DNA from: Blattamonas nauphoetae
Taxonomy: Eukaryota > Preaxostyla > Oxymonadida
Assembly (NCBI GenBank): GCA_033064195.1
Contig: JARBJD010000269.1
Span: 39,923 to 103,922 of the forward strand
Reading direction: 5' to 3'
DNA: 64,000 nt
Positions 1 through 10,918 of this stretch are shown here, one piece after another (the first letter of the stretch is position 1; each line of letters opens with the position of its first letter). Both the position numbers and the translations under genes were made by a program. The notes under the pieces were generated by a model, which was not told the origin of the DNA, made no database searches, and was given only the letters and a program-made list of their open reading frames with translations.

Positions 1-2191
1 GAAGCTGGGGCGATTTATTTCGAGGCACAATCGACGGAAGGGTTTATAATTATGGGATCATCGTTTTTGCGGAACAAGGCGTTCGTCGGAGGGACAATAT
101 ATTGTTGGAAAGCCAGCACCTTCCGCTTCGAAGAAGGAAACATAACGAAAGGGACATGTCTGTCCTATTCCCCCGGATATTCAAGCTATGGTGGTGGGCT
201 TCTCATTTCGGAGATCCCGTCGGGGTCAGTTGTGAAGAACGTCCGTTTTGAAGAGTGCCGAACAGAACTCACGGGTGGCTCGATAGACAATTCTCTGATG
301 AAGGGCAGCATGCTTTATTCGAATATTCTGATATCTGGGAGTAGTACCAAGCATGGAAATTGTGTCTTTTCATCGGTCGCAGGCACACCGCAGATCTCGT
401 TCTTCAGCTGCATGTTTGACAGCAACACCGTCGATGAACAGCTCAACGGACAGTTCGCAGGTGTTGATGTTCGCTTTTCAATAAATAATTATTGGAAGAC
501 GTGCCTCACAGACCCTTCCTTGTTCGTGAACAGCTACAGCACGTCAATCGGTCACAGAATCCTCTACGAAGAACCAGAACTTGGGCCTCGTTACGCAACA
601 TTTGAATTTTTGTCATCCACCAACAAAACCAACATGAATATTCTTCTTCCGAACCCTCGAATCATCGTGAGCATCGGATCAGGTGTTGACAAGAATGGAT
701 GCGGCACTTCGAACGATAACAAATGCAAAACCCTCAAATTTGTCGGAGAGTGCATGATTCCACTGACAGATGGGAACATCGTCGTTGAAGCAGGGCGATA
801 TGACGAGTCGACAACAATGGACATCGGAAGCAAGAACACGACTTTCTCCTCTTCAGGTGCATCTCATCCGATTGTGGTTTATTCTGGACAGACCCCGTTC
901 ATCACAAAGACTGACGGAGAACTGTCTCTTGACTCCTTCGTCTTCGTACCAAAGTCCGGGCGAATGGTGTTCTTGCAGACAGGAGCTGGGTCAACCACTT
1001 TTTCCGATTGTTCGATTCAGTTGAATGGCGAGGCGTCGACAGCCATATCCGAACCACTCTTCAAAACGACTGCAGGCGCGCTGACAATTCGCAGACTGAA
1101 ATTCACTGATCTTGTGTTCTCGGGAGGGTGTTGTGTGTCGTGTTTGGGAACGAGCACAACATTGAGTGTGCAGAGCTCGTCGTTCGTTGGCTTGACTGGC
1201 CAATCCGAGCCGTGTCTGAACTTCAAACGAGATTCGAAGGGAGGCACACTTACACTCTCTCAAATTGAGATCGAGGGAACTGCTGGTTCGTTGATTGGAG
1301 GCATAACAACCAGCAATGTTCAGAAAGTTTCGATTTCTGTCACCAACTTCTCTCGTCTGATGTCAACATCACAGGAAGCAGCCCTCTCGATCACCTCCTG
1401 CAGCACCCTGACCCTTTCTGGTCTTCTCTTCGAAAACTGTACTGGACAGTCGGCCTCGTCGCTCTTCGTCGATCACACATCAACAAGTGTCTTCCTCCCC
1501 TCTCCCATCCCGTCTTCGTTCAGTGTCTGTTCATCTCCACGCGCTTGCATCAGAGCAAACATAGCTCCGGACTTTCTCCCTCATCCAGCATCCATCAACA
1601 TCAATCCAAAGGATGGAACCGACGGACAGTTCTGCTGGTCGTCAGCTGTCGGGTGTCAATCTCTCTCGGGACTCGTCGATCGTCTCATGGCGACTTCTGA
1701 ATACACGCTCAACGTTGCAGACGGAACGACAAGTGAATCGACTCTCTCCATAACCAGCAAGAAAACAATCGCTGTTACTGGGTTGGGCTCAGCTCGCTCG
1801 CTGATCGTCATGAAATCGATTGCTCAGAGCTTTGCCGATCTCTCTGCTGGCTCTCTCTCGCTCGCCTCTCTCGGATTCACAGAGACGTCTTCACAGATTG
1901 GAGTCGCTCGCCCGAAGTCGCTCTTCGAAGTGAAAGGTGGTTCTCTTCGTCTCGAAAGCGTGCAGTTCGTCCCTCTCTCATTCACTGCAACAAGCAGCCT
2001 TGTCAAGATGAGTGGATCGTCGACACTGTCGCTGAAGAGTGTCTTGTTTGTGTCGATGAAGAATGCAGCGTCGGGAGCAGTGATTTCGTCAACCTCGACT
2101 GGCCAAATCAGTCTGGACACTGTCTCCTTCGCATCATGCAACTGTGGCTCGTCTGGAAAGGGACGAAGTGTGTTCATCTCTCGCTCATCGT
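1..2191 (+). CDS. Right-handed beta-helix (pectin-lyase-like) surface protein, segment 1, open at the left edge
   Basis: The frame is open from base 1, so the true start lies upstream; no signal peptide is visible. The protein is rich in Ser, Thr and Leu and built of short strands with recurring F-x-x-C and GGxI/GGxL turns (GGGLLISE, FEECRTE, LLFENC, FASC), the pattern of a parallel beta-helix. Twice it shows a Cys-rich spacer (NGCGTSNDNKCKTL near residue 220 and a related one near 540), which also recurs in the downstream segments and looks like a repeated subdomain. Such polymorphic-membrane-protein-like or pectin-lyase-fold proteins are expanded in metamonad flagellates; cell-surface location is inferred from the family. 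The coding frame runs into the MITE at 2192, and codons after that to the stop at 2319 are transposon sequence. Family assignment is fairly sure, function unknown. Confidence 0.75.
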
Positions 2192-2731
2192 CAGGCATGG
2201 GATTCGATCAGACCGATCTCACCATTTTTCGATCTCACCTCATGATTTCTTTCAATTCGCATCTTAAAGCTGTTCAAAACACAATTTTATCTCAAATTTC
2301 TTTATCAAAAGTGAAATGATGAATGATTAAGTGAAGTCAAAAGAAGCCCATTGAAGCTGTTGGACCCTCTTGATCGGAGTTTGAACCACAAATTCAAAGT
2401 GGATAAACGCGAGTTAAGAGAATGAAAGACTCATCTGACACTTTTTTTGTTGGAAATGAGTTCAGCTGGAAGGAGTGACGGACTTTTTCAAGGTTGGAAC
2501 AGTGAAAGACGCATCATCAAACCGTTTTTGCGACAATAAGAGAGAAGGGAAGTCAATAGAGGTGAAGTGGTATCATTTTTGACATGAAATATACAAAAAT
2601 CAGAGAGAAAAAACAAGAAAAATTGGGGAAATAGATACGCTTAAATAGGAGACTGATCTCACCCAAAAATCTCATCGTGAGATCAAAAGATCTCACGATA
2701 AGCCTAAAAGTACTCACGCCTCCCAACCCTG
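2192..2731 (+). mobile_element. hAT-type MITE inside the beta-helix gene
   Basis: The element starts CAGGCATGGG and ends CCCAACCCTG, and is flanked by 8-bp repeats CTCATCGT (2184-2191) and CTCCTCGT (2732-2739), one mismatch. Its right end carries a subterminal palindromic block of GATCTCA and TGAGATC words (2648-2704), also found at the right ends of the hAT elements ending at 47938 and 50490, so those transposases are plausible sources of mobility. No coding capacity is seen. Excision leaving one target copy restores the host reading frame exactly. Confidence 0.8.
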
Positions 2732-4255
2732 CTCCTCGTTCTCCGCTGGGAAAGTTGTGATGAAGAGTGTGTCGATCAGCACAGCTGGCACAACTGGAAG
2801 TCATGAAGTGTATCTGGAGGGACAGAATGTGGGAGCGGTTGTCACTTCAGACTGGGTGAGTCTGATCGGAGCGAATGACGCGACGCTGACGAAAACCAAG
2901 TTGGAACAAGTGGTCGGCTCAGATTCGATAAACATGACAAACTGTGGTCCGCTTGGGTATCATCTGTATCCGCACACGAGTGGAGCAGTGTTTGTGTCGG
3001 AACGCTTCTGGGATCATGGGAAGTGTGGTCAGGAGCGTCTTCCTTGCTCATCGTTCAGTTTCGCGTTCTTGCTGCTCACCAACACGAAGACAACAATCAG
3101 CCTGAGCTCAGACATCACTCTGTCCACACTTCTCGAATGTCCCGAGACAGGTGCGTCGATCTCTTCCTCATCTCAGAAATCACTCGTTTTTGAATCGACT
3201 GGACTGTTCGTGGTGGAAGATGGCCCTCTCACTTTGATGTCAGTAGGTTTGACAATCCCATCTTCGCTCACGCAGCCGCTGTTCGTTGTGAAGGGAAGCT
3301 CACTCACCCTCTCCGACTCTGTCACAATCACCAGCCCTGCCTCCCTCAAACACACGACATCGCTCTTCATCATTCAAGAAGGAACACTCACTCTGTCAGA
3401 ATCATTGTTCGACTTCGCCGATCGCTTCTTGTCCTCATCCGTCCTTCTCGCTCAGACGGCCGGCTGCCTCGCACTCGACACTGTGACGATTGAGAATGTT
3501 CATCGCTCTGATGGCGATGGAAGTTTTGTCTATTCATCGCTCACCTCGTCCGACGACAGATTGGAGATTGTTAGCTGCTCGTTCTCAGCGTGCTCTTCCA
3601 CAGGGAATGGTGGATGCATGGCCATTGCAGTGGAAGCAGGAACACTTCTGATCTCGCACTCGTCGTTCAGCAGATGTTCGAGTGCGGACAGAGGCGGCGC
3701 GCTTCTGTTGGACTTCTCGAATCTGCTTTCTTTTGAACATTACAAACTGGACACTGTTTGTTTTGGACGAGAGGAAGAGAGGAACACAGCAACCAACTTC
3801 GGAAACGACGTTTTTGTGATTGGACGAGATCTGGCGTCTCAGATTGAGGCGTCGCAGTGGGAGGACTCGCTGACCGCTGCTCAACAATCAGACTTGATGG
3901 GGTCAGATTCCCTCACTCAAAATGTGGAATCGCTTCTGAGATTTCTGGTTGGGGATGTTGTGTTTGTGAGCTCATCCGGCGACGACCTGAACATTGGATT
4001 GAAAGACAGTCCTTTTCGGACGCTCGCTGGATTGTTCTATTTCGTGTTGAAAGTGAAGAAAGTTGTGGTTCTGGACTCAGCCTCGATTGGGGAGTTGATG
4101 TGGCTTGGAGTGGGTGAGGAAGAAGGGAGAGAGATGTTGATTGTTGGACAAGACGACAATTGCTCTCTCCGATGCGACATCGTCCCCTTCGATCACAAAC
4201 ACGGCACGCCGTTCCCAACATTCTCGATGCTCACTTTGCACACTCACACTCTCTC
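2732..4255 (+). CDS. Beta-helix surface protein, segment 2
   Basis: This is the same frame and family as segment 1 once the MITE is removed: the codon split at 2191 is completed at 2740-2741. It opens with S-A-G-K-V-V-M-K-S and continues through another Cys-containing spacer (GKCGQERLPCSSFSFAFLLL near 3020-3080), then beta-helix rungs (FSACSSTGNGGC, FSRCSSADRGGALLLDF). An upstream ATG is not needed because the segment is internal; the apparent GTG/ATG at 2757-2760 is not a start. The frame is cut at 4256 by element A after 8 bp (ACTCTCTC) that are repeated on the far side. Surface or adhesion-type role is inferred only from the fold. Confidence 0.72.
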
Positions 4256-4346
4256 GGGTAGGTATAGAGACAGATCTGATTTTGTATACACACAGATCTA
4301 AATTTGGTATCCGCACAGATCTGTCGGATACACACAGATCTGATTC
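4256..4346 (+). repeat. Left TIR of element A, made of about 22-bp iterons
   Basis: Each unit begins CAGATCT and ends with GTATAC/GTATCC plus a CA-rich tail, repeated about 3.5 times. The matching inverted copy is at 7670-7758. Such subterminal repeats are typical transposase-binding sites. Confidence 0.85.
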
Positions 4347-4955
4347 ATTGAGCACTGATAAGGTGTTTAGAATCACAGTTTTTCGTGAAAAAGGGGAAGA
4401 TTTATTGTATTATTGAGAAATTGCGGTGGAAAAGTGAAAAATACAACAATGCCTCGGACCAGCCTTGTAAAACGAAATTATGGTCTCTCGTTATCATCTC
4501 TCTCGACTCTGGTGACTGCTCACAATAATCTATCCTTCTCTAATGCATCAAACTCCTCCAGGCTTCGAACTCCGGTTCTCAATAAGTCGACAATCACTTC
4601 TCTTCCAAGTTTGATCCTCAATTGTTTCATGACGCCCCAGATCTGATTCTACAAATCATATATGACTGTAATGAATGTTTTAAACAATTTCGATGCCTGC
4701 AAAGTCGTTCCACGTCAATTGTTGCGACAAGAATCAATTAGTAATCAGATCTCGAACTTCTCGCTCGCGAACACAGGATCTGTGGGAATACGGAGGCCGT
4801 TTGAGGAATCACGTTTGGAGACGACATTAATGATGGGTGGATGGACAAGAAACTTGACTGGGCGGAATGAGTAATGAAGACTGTTAGCAGAAGGAGCATC
4901 GGACATAATGGGAGCAAAAATCGGACGGAAAGAGAAACAACCCCTAAATCAACCA
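4347..4955. other. Element A interior without recognisable genes
   Basis: Only short open frames on both strands; no motif, tRNA or transposase signature was found here. Confidence 0.5.
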
Positions 4956-7459
4956 GCTCAACCCCAATGAAAACAAGGGGGCTTCTCTGGGTTTGGTGTT
5001 CGAAGACTCACTGGCGCATCTGATCCATATCTTCCCAAAGAAGGATCCCGAACGAATCTGGCAGGAACTTGAAAAAGATTTCAAACAACAATTCCACACT
5101 GATGCTCAATCTGCTACTCATTGATCTATGCTGGCTTTGTCCGTTTTCGTTGTTGCTGTGAGTGCAGGAGAAGAAGACAAAGAAACCGGCCTCATCAAAA
5201 CTGAACTGATGTGAATAAGCGAGAAAATGCCAGCTGCAATTGAAGATGGAATTAAACTGACGTCATTGAACGATGTTTTCGTGCACGAGACTAAAGAAGA
5301 AAAGAAAGTCTCTCAAAAACAACATGATCAAGTCAAGACGCATTTCTACGCAATTTGAACTGGAATCAACATACTTCGTGATTATGAAAACAAACGATGG
5401 ACGAGTGAATGTCAGATGAACGAAGAAATGTGGCTACTCATCAAAGCCCTTCACAATTCACTCGAACAAGAATGATCACTTTCAATCAGCGAGTCAAGGA
5501 AACTCGCTATCGCATGCGGGACGAAGAACAGCAAATGAACAACAAAACCGATTCCCTCCAACAAACCAGCGAAGATGAATCAAATCGTATGTTTGATGAA
5601 CCAGAGAAAGAGATCCAAGAAATCGAGGATGATGAAGACAGGAAACGACAAGAATTGGACAGCGAAAGACTCTCCGAGGAGTAGGCGGAGACAGACAATA
5701 TTACAGAGCTTCGGAAGGGCCAAGAAGATCTCGTTGAACGCGTGATTGAAGAAACCATGAACGACCTCGGTGAAAGAGAGGAAAACAGGCAAAAAGAGGA
5801 AAGAGAAAGACAAGAGCAGCAACTCGACGAGAAATTTTTGAAAGAGAAGCAATTGACGAAAGAGAAAGGAGAAACAAACTCCGAGTCTGCCACACCAAGT
5901 CTTTTGGAAAGAAAGAGCCCAAACTCCTCCTCGCCCACTCCGAGATCATGCTCAACTCGTCCGGCGCAGAGAGCCCTCTCTCGCAGTCGGCCTCTCTGAC
6001 CTCGCCCACTCCGAGCTCGCAGGAGCTGTTCGGCGACTCCCTCTTCCTCCCGTTCCTCCTGTCGCCTCTGCTGCACTACCTCCACGCAGTCCTCTCCGTC
6101 TCGCTGCTGCACCCACTCGGACCGAACGAGCACTCGCTCATCGAACAGTTTGTGGACGAGGACGGTGTCATCATTCTGCACCGCTTGTACTGCATCGTGT
6201 TCTCTCCACTGCTCGTCGGGTATTTGGACGTTCTGACGCAGCGCCAGACAAATTCGGACATCCTCAAGACGCCCTTCTCGCAGCAATTCCTCACCAGCTT
6301 CACGTCGACGCTCTTCCACTTCCTCTCCATCATCATGCTCTCCTACGAGAACCTCACCAAGCAGCCGACACTCGTCCTCGAAGGGATACAAATCGGCAGG
6401 CCCGCTGAGGAAGGAATTCAAGTCCAAGTTTGATCTTCCGAACGTCTTCAAGAGCCCGACGAACAGCCACAAGACTCAATCAGCGTCAGAATCCTTCACT
6501 CTTGTTACCGCCTGCTCGGACCAGTCAAACAGCAAGCCCGCAGCTGCGACTGTTCAATCCGCGCCCGTCACTCCGAATGAGCATCGTCTGCCAGCCAACT
6601 CCTGCCACTCCGCAACAATTCACCGCAGGACGAACCCCACGTCCTCTGGATGAAAACTTCCCAGAAAAGATATCGGGCGACATGAGGCTCACGTTTGTCC
6701 AACATCCAGACACAAGCTTCGAAAGCGACAACTCCGATTCCGAACCGCCTCCTCCGTTGTCAGAGCCATCGTCGCCAGGACCACCCACGTCTGCGCCAAC
6801 ACCCCCACTGGAGAACGAGAAGTGGGAGTCTAATGTGCTGCTTCCTTCGCCACCGCAGACGATGCCGCCACTCACTCAGCGGAGACAGCGGATGCTCCTC
6901 GTTTCCGTGCAGATCTTAACCCACTCGCTGCTCCTCCTCATCCCTCCTATCTGCGATGACCTCACGCGACTTGCCCTCCACTCTCCCCGTTACTGACTAC
7001 GCGCCCCTCCTGCCCATGTCCATCTCGTTCGGAATGCCGAAGGAGCAAGTCTTCCCAGAGAGCGCAACGAAGCCACTGCACGACCTGTCGTCGAAGCTGA
7101 CCATCTCGACACCGTCGGTGCTGACCTTCGAAGCCATGGGAGCTCTGACCTTCCTCCTCAAAGACCACAAGACAGTCATCGACCGCGCTTTCACCCATCT
7201 CCACGTCACCTCCATTCCGGAGATCCCGCGTGCCTTCAAGACGTAGCTGGTGAAGAACAGCGGCATCTTCAACGCGTGGTGGGTGGGGCAGGACGAGACT
7301 GTGAAGACACAGTTCCAAATCAGAAAGAGGTGGGATGGCGAGTGTGAGGGAGACGAGGCTGACTGGGTTCACACCGTCCTTCGGAGTTGGAATGAAGACA
7401 ACAACGAACTCATGACCCAGTTGCTGGGAGCTGTGAATATTGTCTTGCTGGAGACATGA
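4956..7459 (+). pseudogene. Captured host-type gene in element A: coiled-coil plus unknown helical regions, decayed
   Basis: Read on the plus strand, one long frame from about 4980 to 5680 has protein-like content interrupted by in-frame TGA codons (about 5122, 5212, 5356 and 5473) and a TAG (5682). Its 3' part is a charged coiled coil (for example ERERQEQQLDEKFLKEKQ near 5800-5850). Frameshifts near 5890-5950, 6380-6430 and 6640 lead through a Leu/Phe-rich helical stretch (5990-6360), a Ser/Pro-rich linker (6470-6900) and a further conserved-looking part (7010-7459) containing a TAG at 7244-7246. No known domain was recognised. Base composition is higher in GC than the flanking TE DNA, as in host genes elsewhere in the window. 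The likely origin is a host gene fragment picked up by the element; a once-encoded element protein is less likely. Confidence 0.5.
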
Positions 7460-7669
7460 ACCGTTTTCTCTGAGTTCTTTCTGAGGATATTGAGGGGAAG
7501 CCAATCTTTCGAAAGTGGCCACGATCGACCCTTTAAAACAGTTGATGGGTCTGTCGAGTCTATCACTCTCGTTTTTTCATTGAAACTCTACTTTTTATCC
7601 TTTTACATCTATTCTACGTCTTTTTCATTCATAAAAGACACATTATAGACCAAAATAGTGACAATAGTG

Positions 7670-7758
7670 ACAGATCTGTGTGTATCCGACAGATCTGTGC
7701 GTATACCAAATTTAGATCTGTGCGTATACTAAATCAGATCTGTCTCTATACATACCCC
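7670..7758 (-). repeat. Right TIR of element A
   Basis: Reverse complement of the left TIR with a few substitutions, with the same CAGATCT iterons; the TSD ACTCTCTC follows directly at 7759. Confidence 0.85.
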
Positions 7759-8652
7759 ACTCTCTCCGTCACTGACTTCGCCTTCACTTCGTTCTCGGCG
7801 CCTGCTTTCATCACATCTGTGTTCTCTGTCAGCTCGAAAGGGATTCTGAAACTGGTCGGGTGCTCTCTGAAAGGATCGACTCCAACCAAACTCAGCCTCG
7901 TCACTCTCAGCCGCTCTGGATCAGCAGATATACATGCCTTCACTTCACGCGAGCAGCAATTTGTGGGCAAAGGAAGCATTGTTCGTTGTGAAAGTGGGAG
8001 CACTTTGAACATGGCCTCAAGCACGTTTGAATCAACAAGGTTCGATGGAGGGTGTGTTGTGGTTGGAACATGCACGGAGCGGATGACGATCACAGACTCG
8101 ACATTTGTGAGATGCCTTGGATCGAGTTTTGGGAGTGTGATTCGTGTTTGGGTGATGGGAAGCACACTCAGCCTGACGAGCAACAGATTCGAGAGATGCT
8201 CAACGGCAGTTCGACTGTCTGAACAATCTGGGAAGGATGGTGTTGTCGGAGGTGGCTGTGTTGTGGTTGAACTGAAACCACAATTGTCGTCATCCGACAC
8301 ACGCAACCCAAGTTCAGTGGACCTGACACTCTCGTCGTTCACATCGTGCTCGCTGACAGTGACAGACACAGCCCGCTCGTCTCTTCGATTGGTTGGAGGT
8401 AGTGGATTCCTGATCCGATCAACACAAACATCGAACACACTCTCAGCGACTCTTCGCAACGTGACTCTGACGAACTGTTCGGTCACTCCTCTTCTCTCGT
8501 CGTCTCACACGAGCTTCTCGGGGGGAGTGGTTGTGTGTGGGAAGAAGCAGCTGCAGACGGATCGACGCGGAATGGTTGTGACTGGCTGCTCAAGCGGAAC
8601 AGTCCAAGTCAACCCTTCGTCACATGCAGGAACACACTCAAACGAACACTGA
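7759..8652 (+). CDS. Beta-helix surface protein, segment 3
   Basis: The codons resume with TLSVTDFAFTSFS directly after element A and are in phase with segment 2 when one ACTCTCTC is kept. Beta-helix rungs continue (STFESTRFDGGCVVV, STFVRCLGSSFGSVIRV, NRFERCSTAVRL, VTLTNCSVTPLL). The frame stops at TGA 8650-8652, after GTVQVNPSSHAG. There is no C-terminal membrane anchor, so either the real gene continued in another exon or frame beyond 8652, or the 3' end is lost. Together with segments 1 and 2 the ancestral open frame in this window is about 1,530 codons. Confidence 0.7.
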   Translation, partial: TLSVTDFAFTSFSAPAFITSVFSVSSKGILKLVGCSLKGSTPTKLSLVTLSRSGSADIHAFTSREQQFVGKGSIVRCESGSTLNMASSTFESTRFDGGCVVVGTCTERMTITDSTFVRCLGSSFGSVIRVWVMGSTLSLTSNRFERCSTAVRLSEQSGKDGVVGGGCVVVELKPQLSSSDTRNPSSVDLTLSSFTSCSLTVTDTARSSLRLVGGSGFLIRSTQTSNTLSATLRNVTLTNCSVTPLLSSSHTSFSGGVVVCGKKQLQTDRRGMVVTGCSSGTVQVNPSSHAGTHSNEH

Positions 8653-9173
8653 CGATGCAACTCTATTCTCGTCCAAATTTCTCAGTCACGCAGGCTCGTA
8701 ATTTTCTGTCTCTGATACCTTTTTTTCCTCTCCCAGTTAAAAGCCTTTATATCTGTCAAATCATGATTTTCATTTTCTTCTCTTCAGCTATCCTTCATCG
8801 TTCATTTGTTCTTTCTTCATTTCATCGCAGAGATCCAAGCTCTCGACTTGTGTGAGATCACTATTCTTCCTCTTTAACCTCGAGCATCAATTCACCACTT
8901 TTCAGATTGTGGAATCACTATTTAACTGTTGGAATTTCGAACATTCAATGAATACAAGTTGAAATGGAAATGATTGAGATGAATCGTTCAGTCGTCCGGC
9001 TTGATCGAACCATTATTTGATCTCAATGATCTCGCCGCAAATTCCTCTCATTTTGGCTCTATCATGGGTTTCTTCCGAATCTCATTCAACCGTCCACTCT
9101 CACGTTGATGTTTCACATGATTTTTCTTCTTTGCTGGACGCTCCATCGACCCTTATAATTTCGTTTTATTTCA
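8653..9173. other. Gene-poor spacer before element B
   Basis: AT-richer sequence with short open frames only. It may hold the degraded 3' end of the beta-helix gene, but I could not align it convincingly. Confidence 0.4.
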
Positions 9174-9175
9174 TA

Positions 9176-9375
9176 GTCCTTTCATTAATCCGAAAAATTT
9201 AAAAATCCGTAACATGGGGGTGAGATGAGAGATTCCAGAAGTAGGAATTCAGTGAGAGTAGTCATTCCGCGCCGAAATGCCTCAGTATCGAGAAAAACGT
9301 GATAAATATGGGTCAGAACTACCCTATGGGACAGATCAAAGGTGAAGAAAGAATAGAGGACGGAACATTGGAGTT
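9176..9375 (+). repeat. Left TIR of element B
   Basis: It starts GTCCTTTCATTAATCCG and contains AAAAATCCGTAACATG and ATTCCGCGCCGAAATGCC. Open frames inside it are repeats, not genes. Confidence 0.85.
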
Positions 9376-9389
9376 TAGATTGCAATTCA

Positions 9390-10300
9390 GATTATATCGA
9401 TCATAATCCCGATTTTAATGTGACAGTAATTACTATTCTCGTCGCTACGACTTGTGGACATCTCACAGCTCTAAACAATGGATTTGATCAATGAACAATT
9501 CTCAAACAATATTCCCTCAAATCAACTTGAAATTGCACAAAAGCATTGACATTCGCACTCCGATGATCCGTTCCAACAACTGATCCACTCTTTCCTCCTT
9601 TCAGCTCGCTTATCTGGCAACAATTAACGATCACATTTCTAAACAAATCTTGGACAATCTGAATAGCGAGGCGGAAATGGCCGGAGTTGAATGCAGCCTC
9701 AAAATCAACTTGCACATTGGACAACTTTCTTCATCCACTGTGGCGATTCGACTCATGGCACATTTCTCCACTTCGATAATTTTGGTTAAGATTCGTTCTC
9801 ACAAATAATCCATCATTCCTCCCATTTGCACTTAATGGATTCTGCGTTGGAATAGGCTACATCTGAAGTCTGAATACGGCTTGCATCGTGCACCTCTGCG
9901 AGATGATGAACAGACTGTGGAAGGATCCCCAAATCAACAGACTTCAGTGACATGCCACGATTCTGATACAAAGTTAAGCGGAGGCGTCATCGCAAAAGAA
10001 TTCAGAACCATTTTCCTCCAAATCATGTGGAGCGACGACAGGATAGATGTCCACCGAGGCCGTTCACATTCCAAAACAACAACACTCATTGCTTTCGTCA
10101 ACAAAACCAACAGCGCAAGTGTATACATGCGAACACGATTCGAGACAGCAGGTGAGATTCCCATCGTTTTGGGGATCATATTCATGATTTTCGCTTATAT
10201 CAATCTGTCCATGACAGGATCGTCGATGTCGGAGGAGGAATAGGACTCCGAAGAGATGATGAAAACCATTTCTGAGATGGAGGACAAACAGAACGAGCCA
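9390..10300 (+). other. Left backbone shared by elements B and D
   Basis: Blocks here align with 39660-40420 in element D: GACAATCTGAATAGCGAGGC with GACAATCTGAGCAGCGAAAC, AAATCAACAG in both, and the stretch at about 9999-10036 with that at about 40270-40310. Coding capacity is not convincing in either copy. Confidence 0.6.
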
Positions 10301-10918
10301 AGTTGACACACCCTCTCCAGGCACAGCTTTACCATGCCCATCATCGCCCCCAAGATCACACTCCCTCCATCTGCCCCTCATCTCAGGATTACCATCACAT
10401 TCCCACTCAAACGCATGTTGACCACGTATTGGTGATTCCACATCTCTTGTTGTCGTCCAATCAGACTGATCTCGACTGCTTCCGACATGTCTCTCTCCCG
10501 TCTGATCTTCCGATCGACCAAGCAGAGAAGAGGACGATGCTCCGACGAGATTGGGAGATGAGGCAGACGAGAGCGATGATGAACGTTCTCAACGATCGCC
10601 CCAGACGTTTCCTCACAATCTCAACACTATCGCTCAGCACCTCCCAGCATTCTTCCAGCTCCCGTCTCCTCCACACTCAATCCGTCCTCTTTGCCTCCAC
10701 CCGAACCGTTGAGGCCATCAGCAACAACGAGACAGCAAGTGTCCGCACCCGTGCTGACAGAACTCTAGTCGTCCACTCGTTCGCATTCGTTAACAGTCCG
10801 AAACTGGTTGGGAAGAACGGACAAGAAACAGTTTCTCGCTACAGTGAAAGCAGTGTTGTATGTGGGGCATCCAAACCCACCACACATCCACTTCACCCCC
10901 GTCTAGAAGAATATCGGG
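10301..10918 (+). pseudogene. Captured sequence of uncertain origin in element B
   Basis: GC-richer, Ser/Thr/Pro-coding plus-strand frames, including a run from about 10680 to 10920 ending TAA. It may be the decayed upstream part of the captured beta-helix gene that follows, but no clear rung or Cys motif is present. Confidence 0.3.

Larger units (their letters stand above)
4256..7758. mobile_element. Element A: 3.5 kb TIR element with captured host-type coding sequence
   Basis: The element is flanked by a perfect 8-bp direct repeat ACTCTCTC (4248-4255 and 7759-7766). The termini are about 90 bp inverted repeats starting GGGTAGGTATAGAGACAG on the left and, read inward, GGGGTATGTATAGAGACAG on the right. 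No transposase is recognisable; the interior from about 4960 is decayed, GC-richer host-like coding sequence. An 8-bp target duplication fits hAT or some MULE-type elements, but the GGG terminus is not the usual hAT CAG. It is non-autonomous as far as can be seen, and resembles gene-capturing Pack-type elements of other eukaryotes. Confidence 0.8.

Noticed and set aside
2192..2319. C terminus of the first beta-helix ORF up to the stop at 2319
   Set aside because: These codons are MITE sequence; the host frame resumes at 2740.
9185..9385. Recurring 66-90-codon peptide (HRVVLTH, FRRGMTTLTEF) at 9185, 15614 and 39453
   Set aside because: It is the TIR sequence of elements B and D read in one frame.
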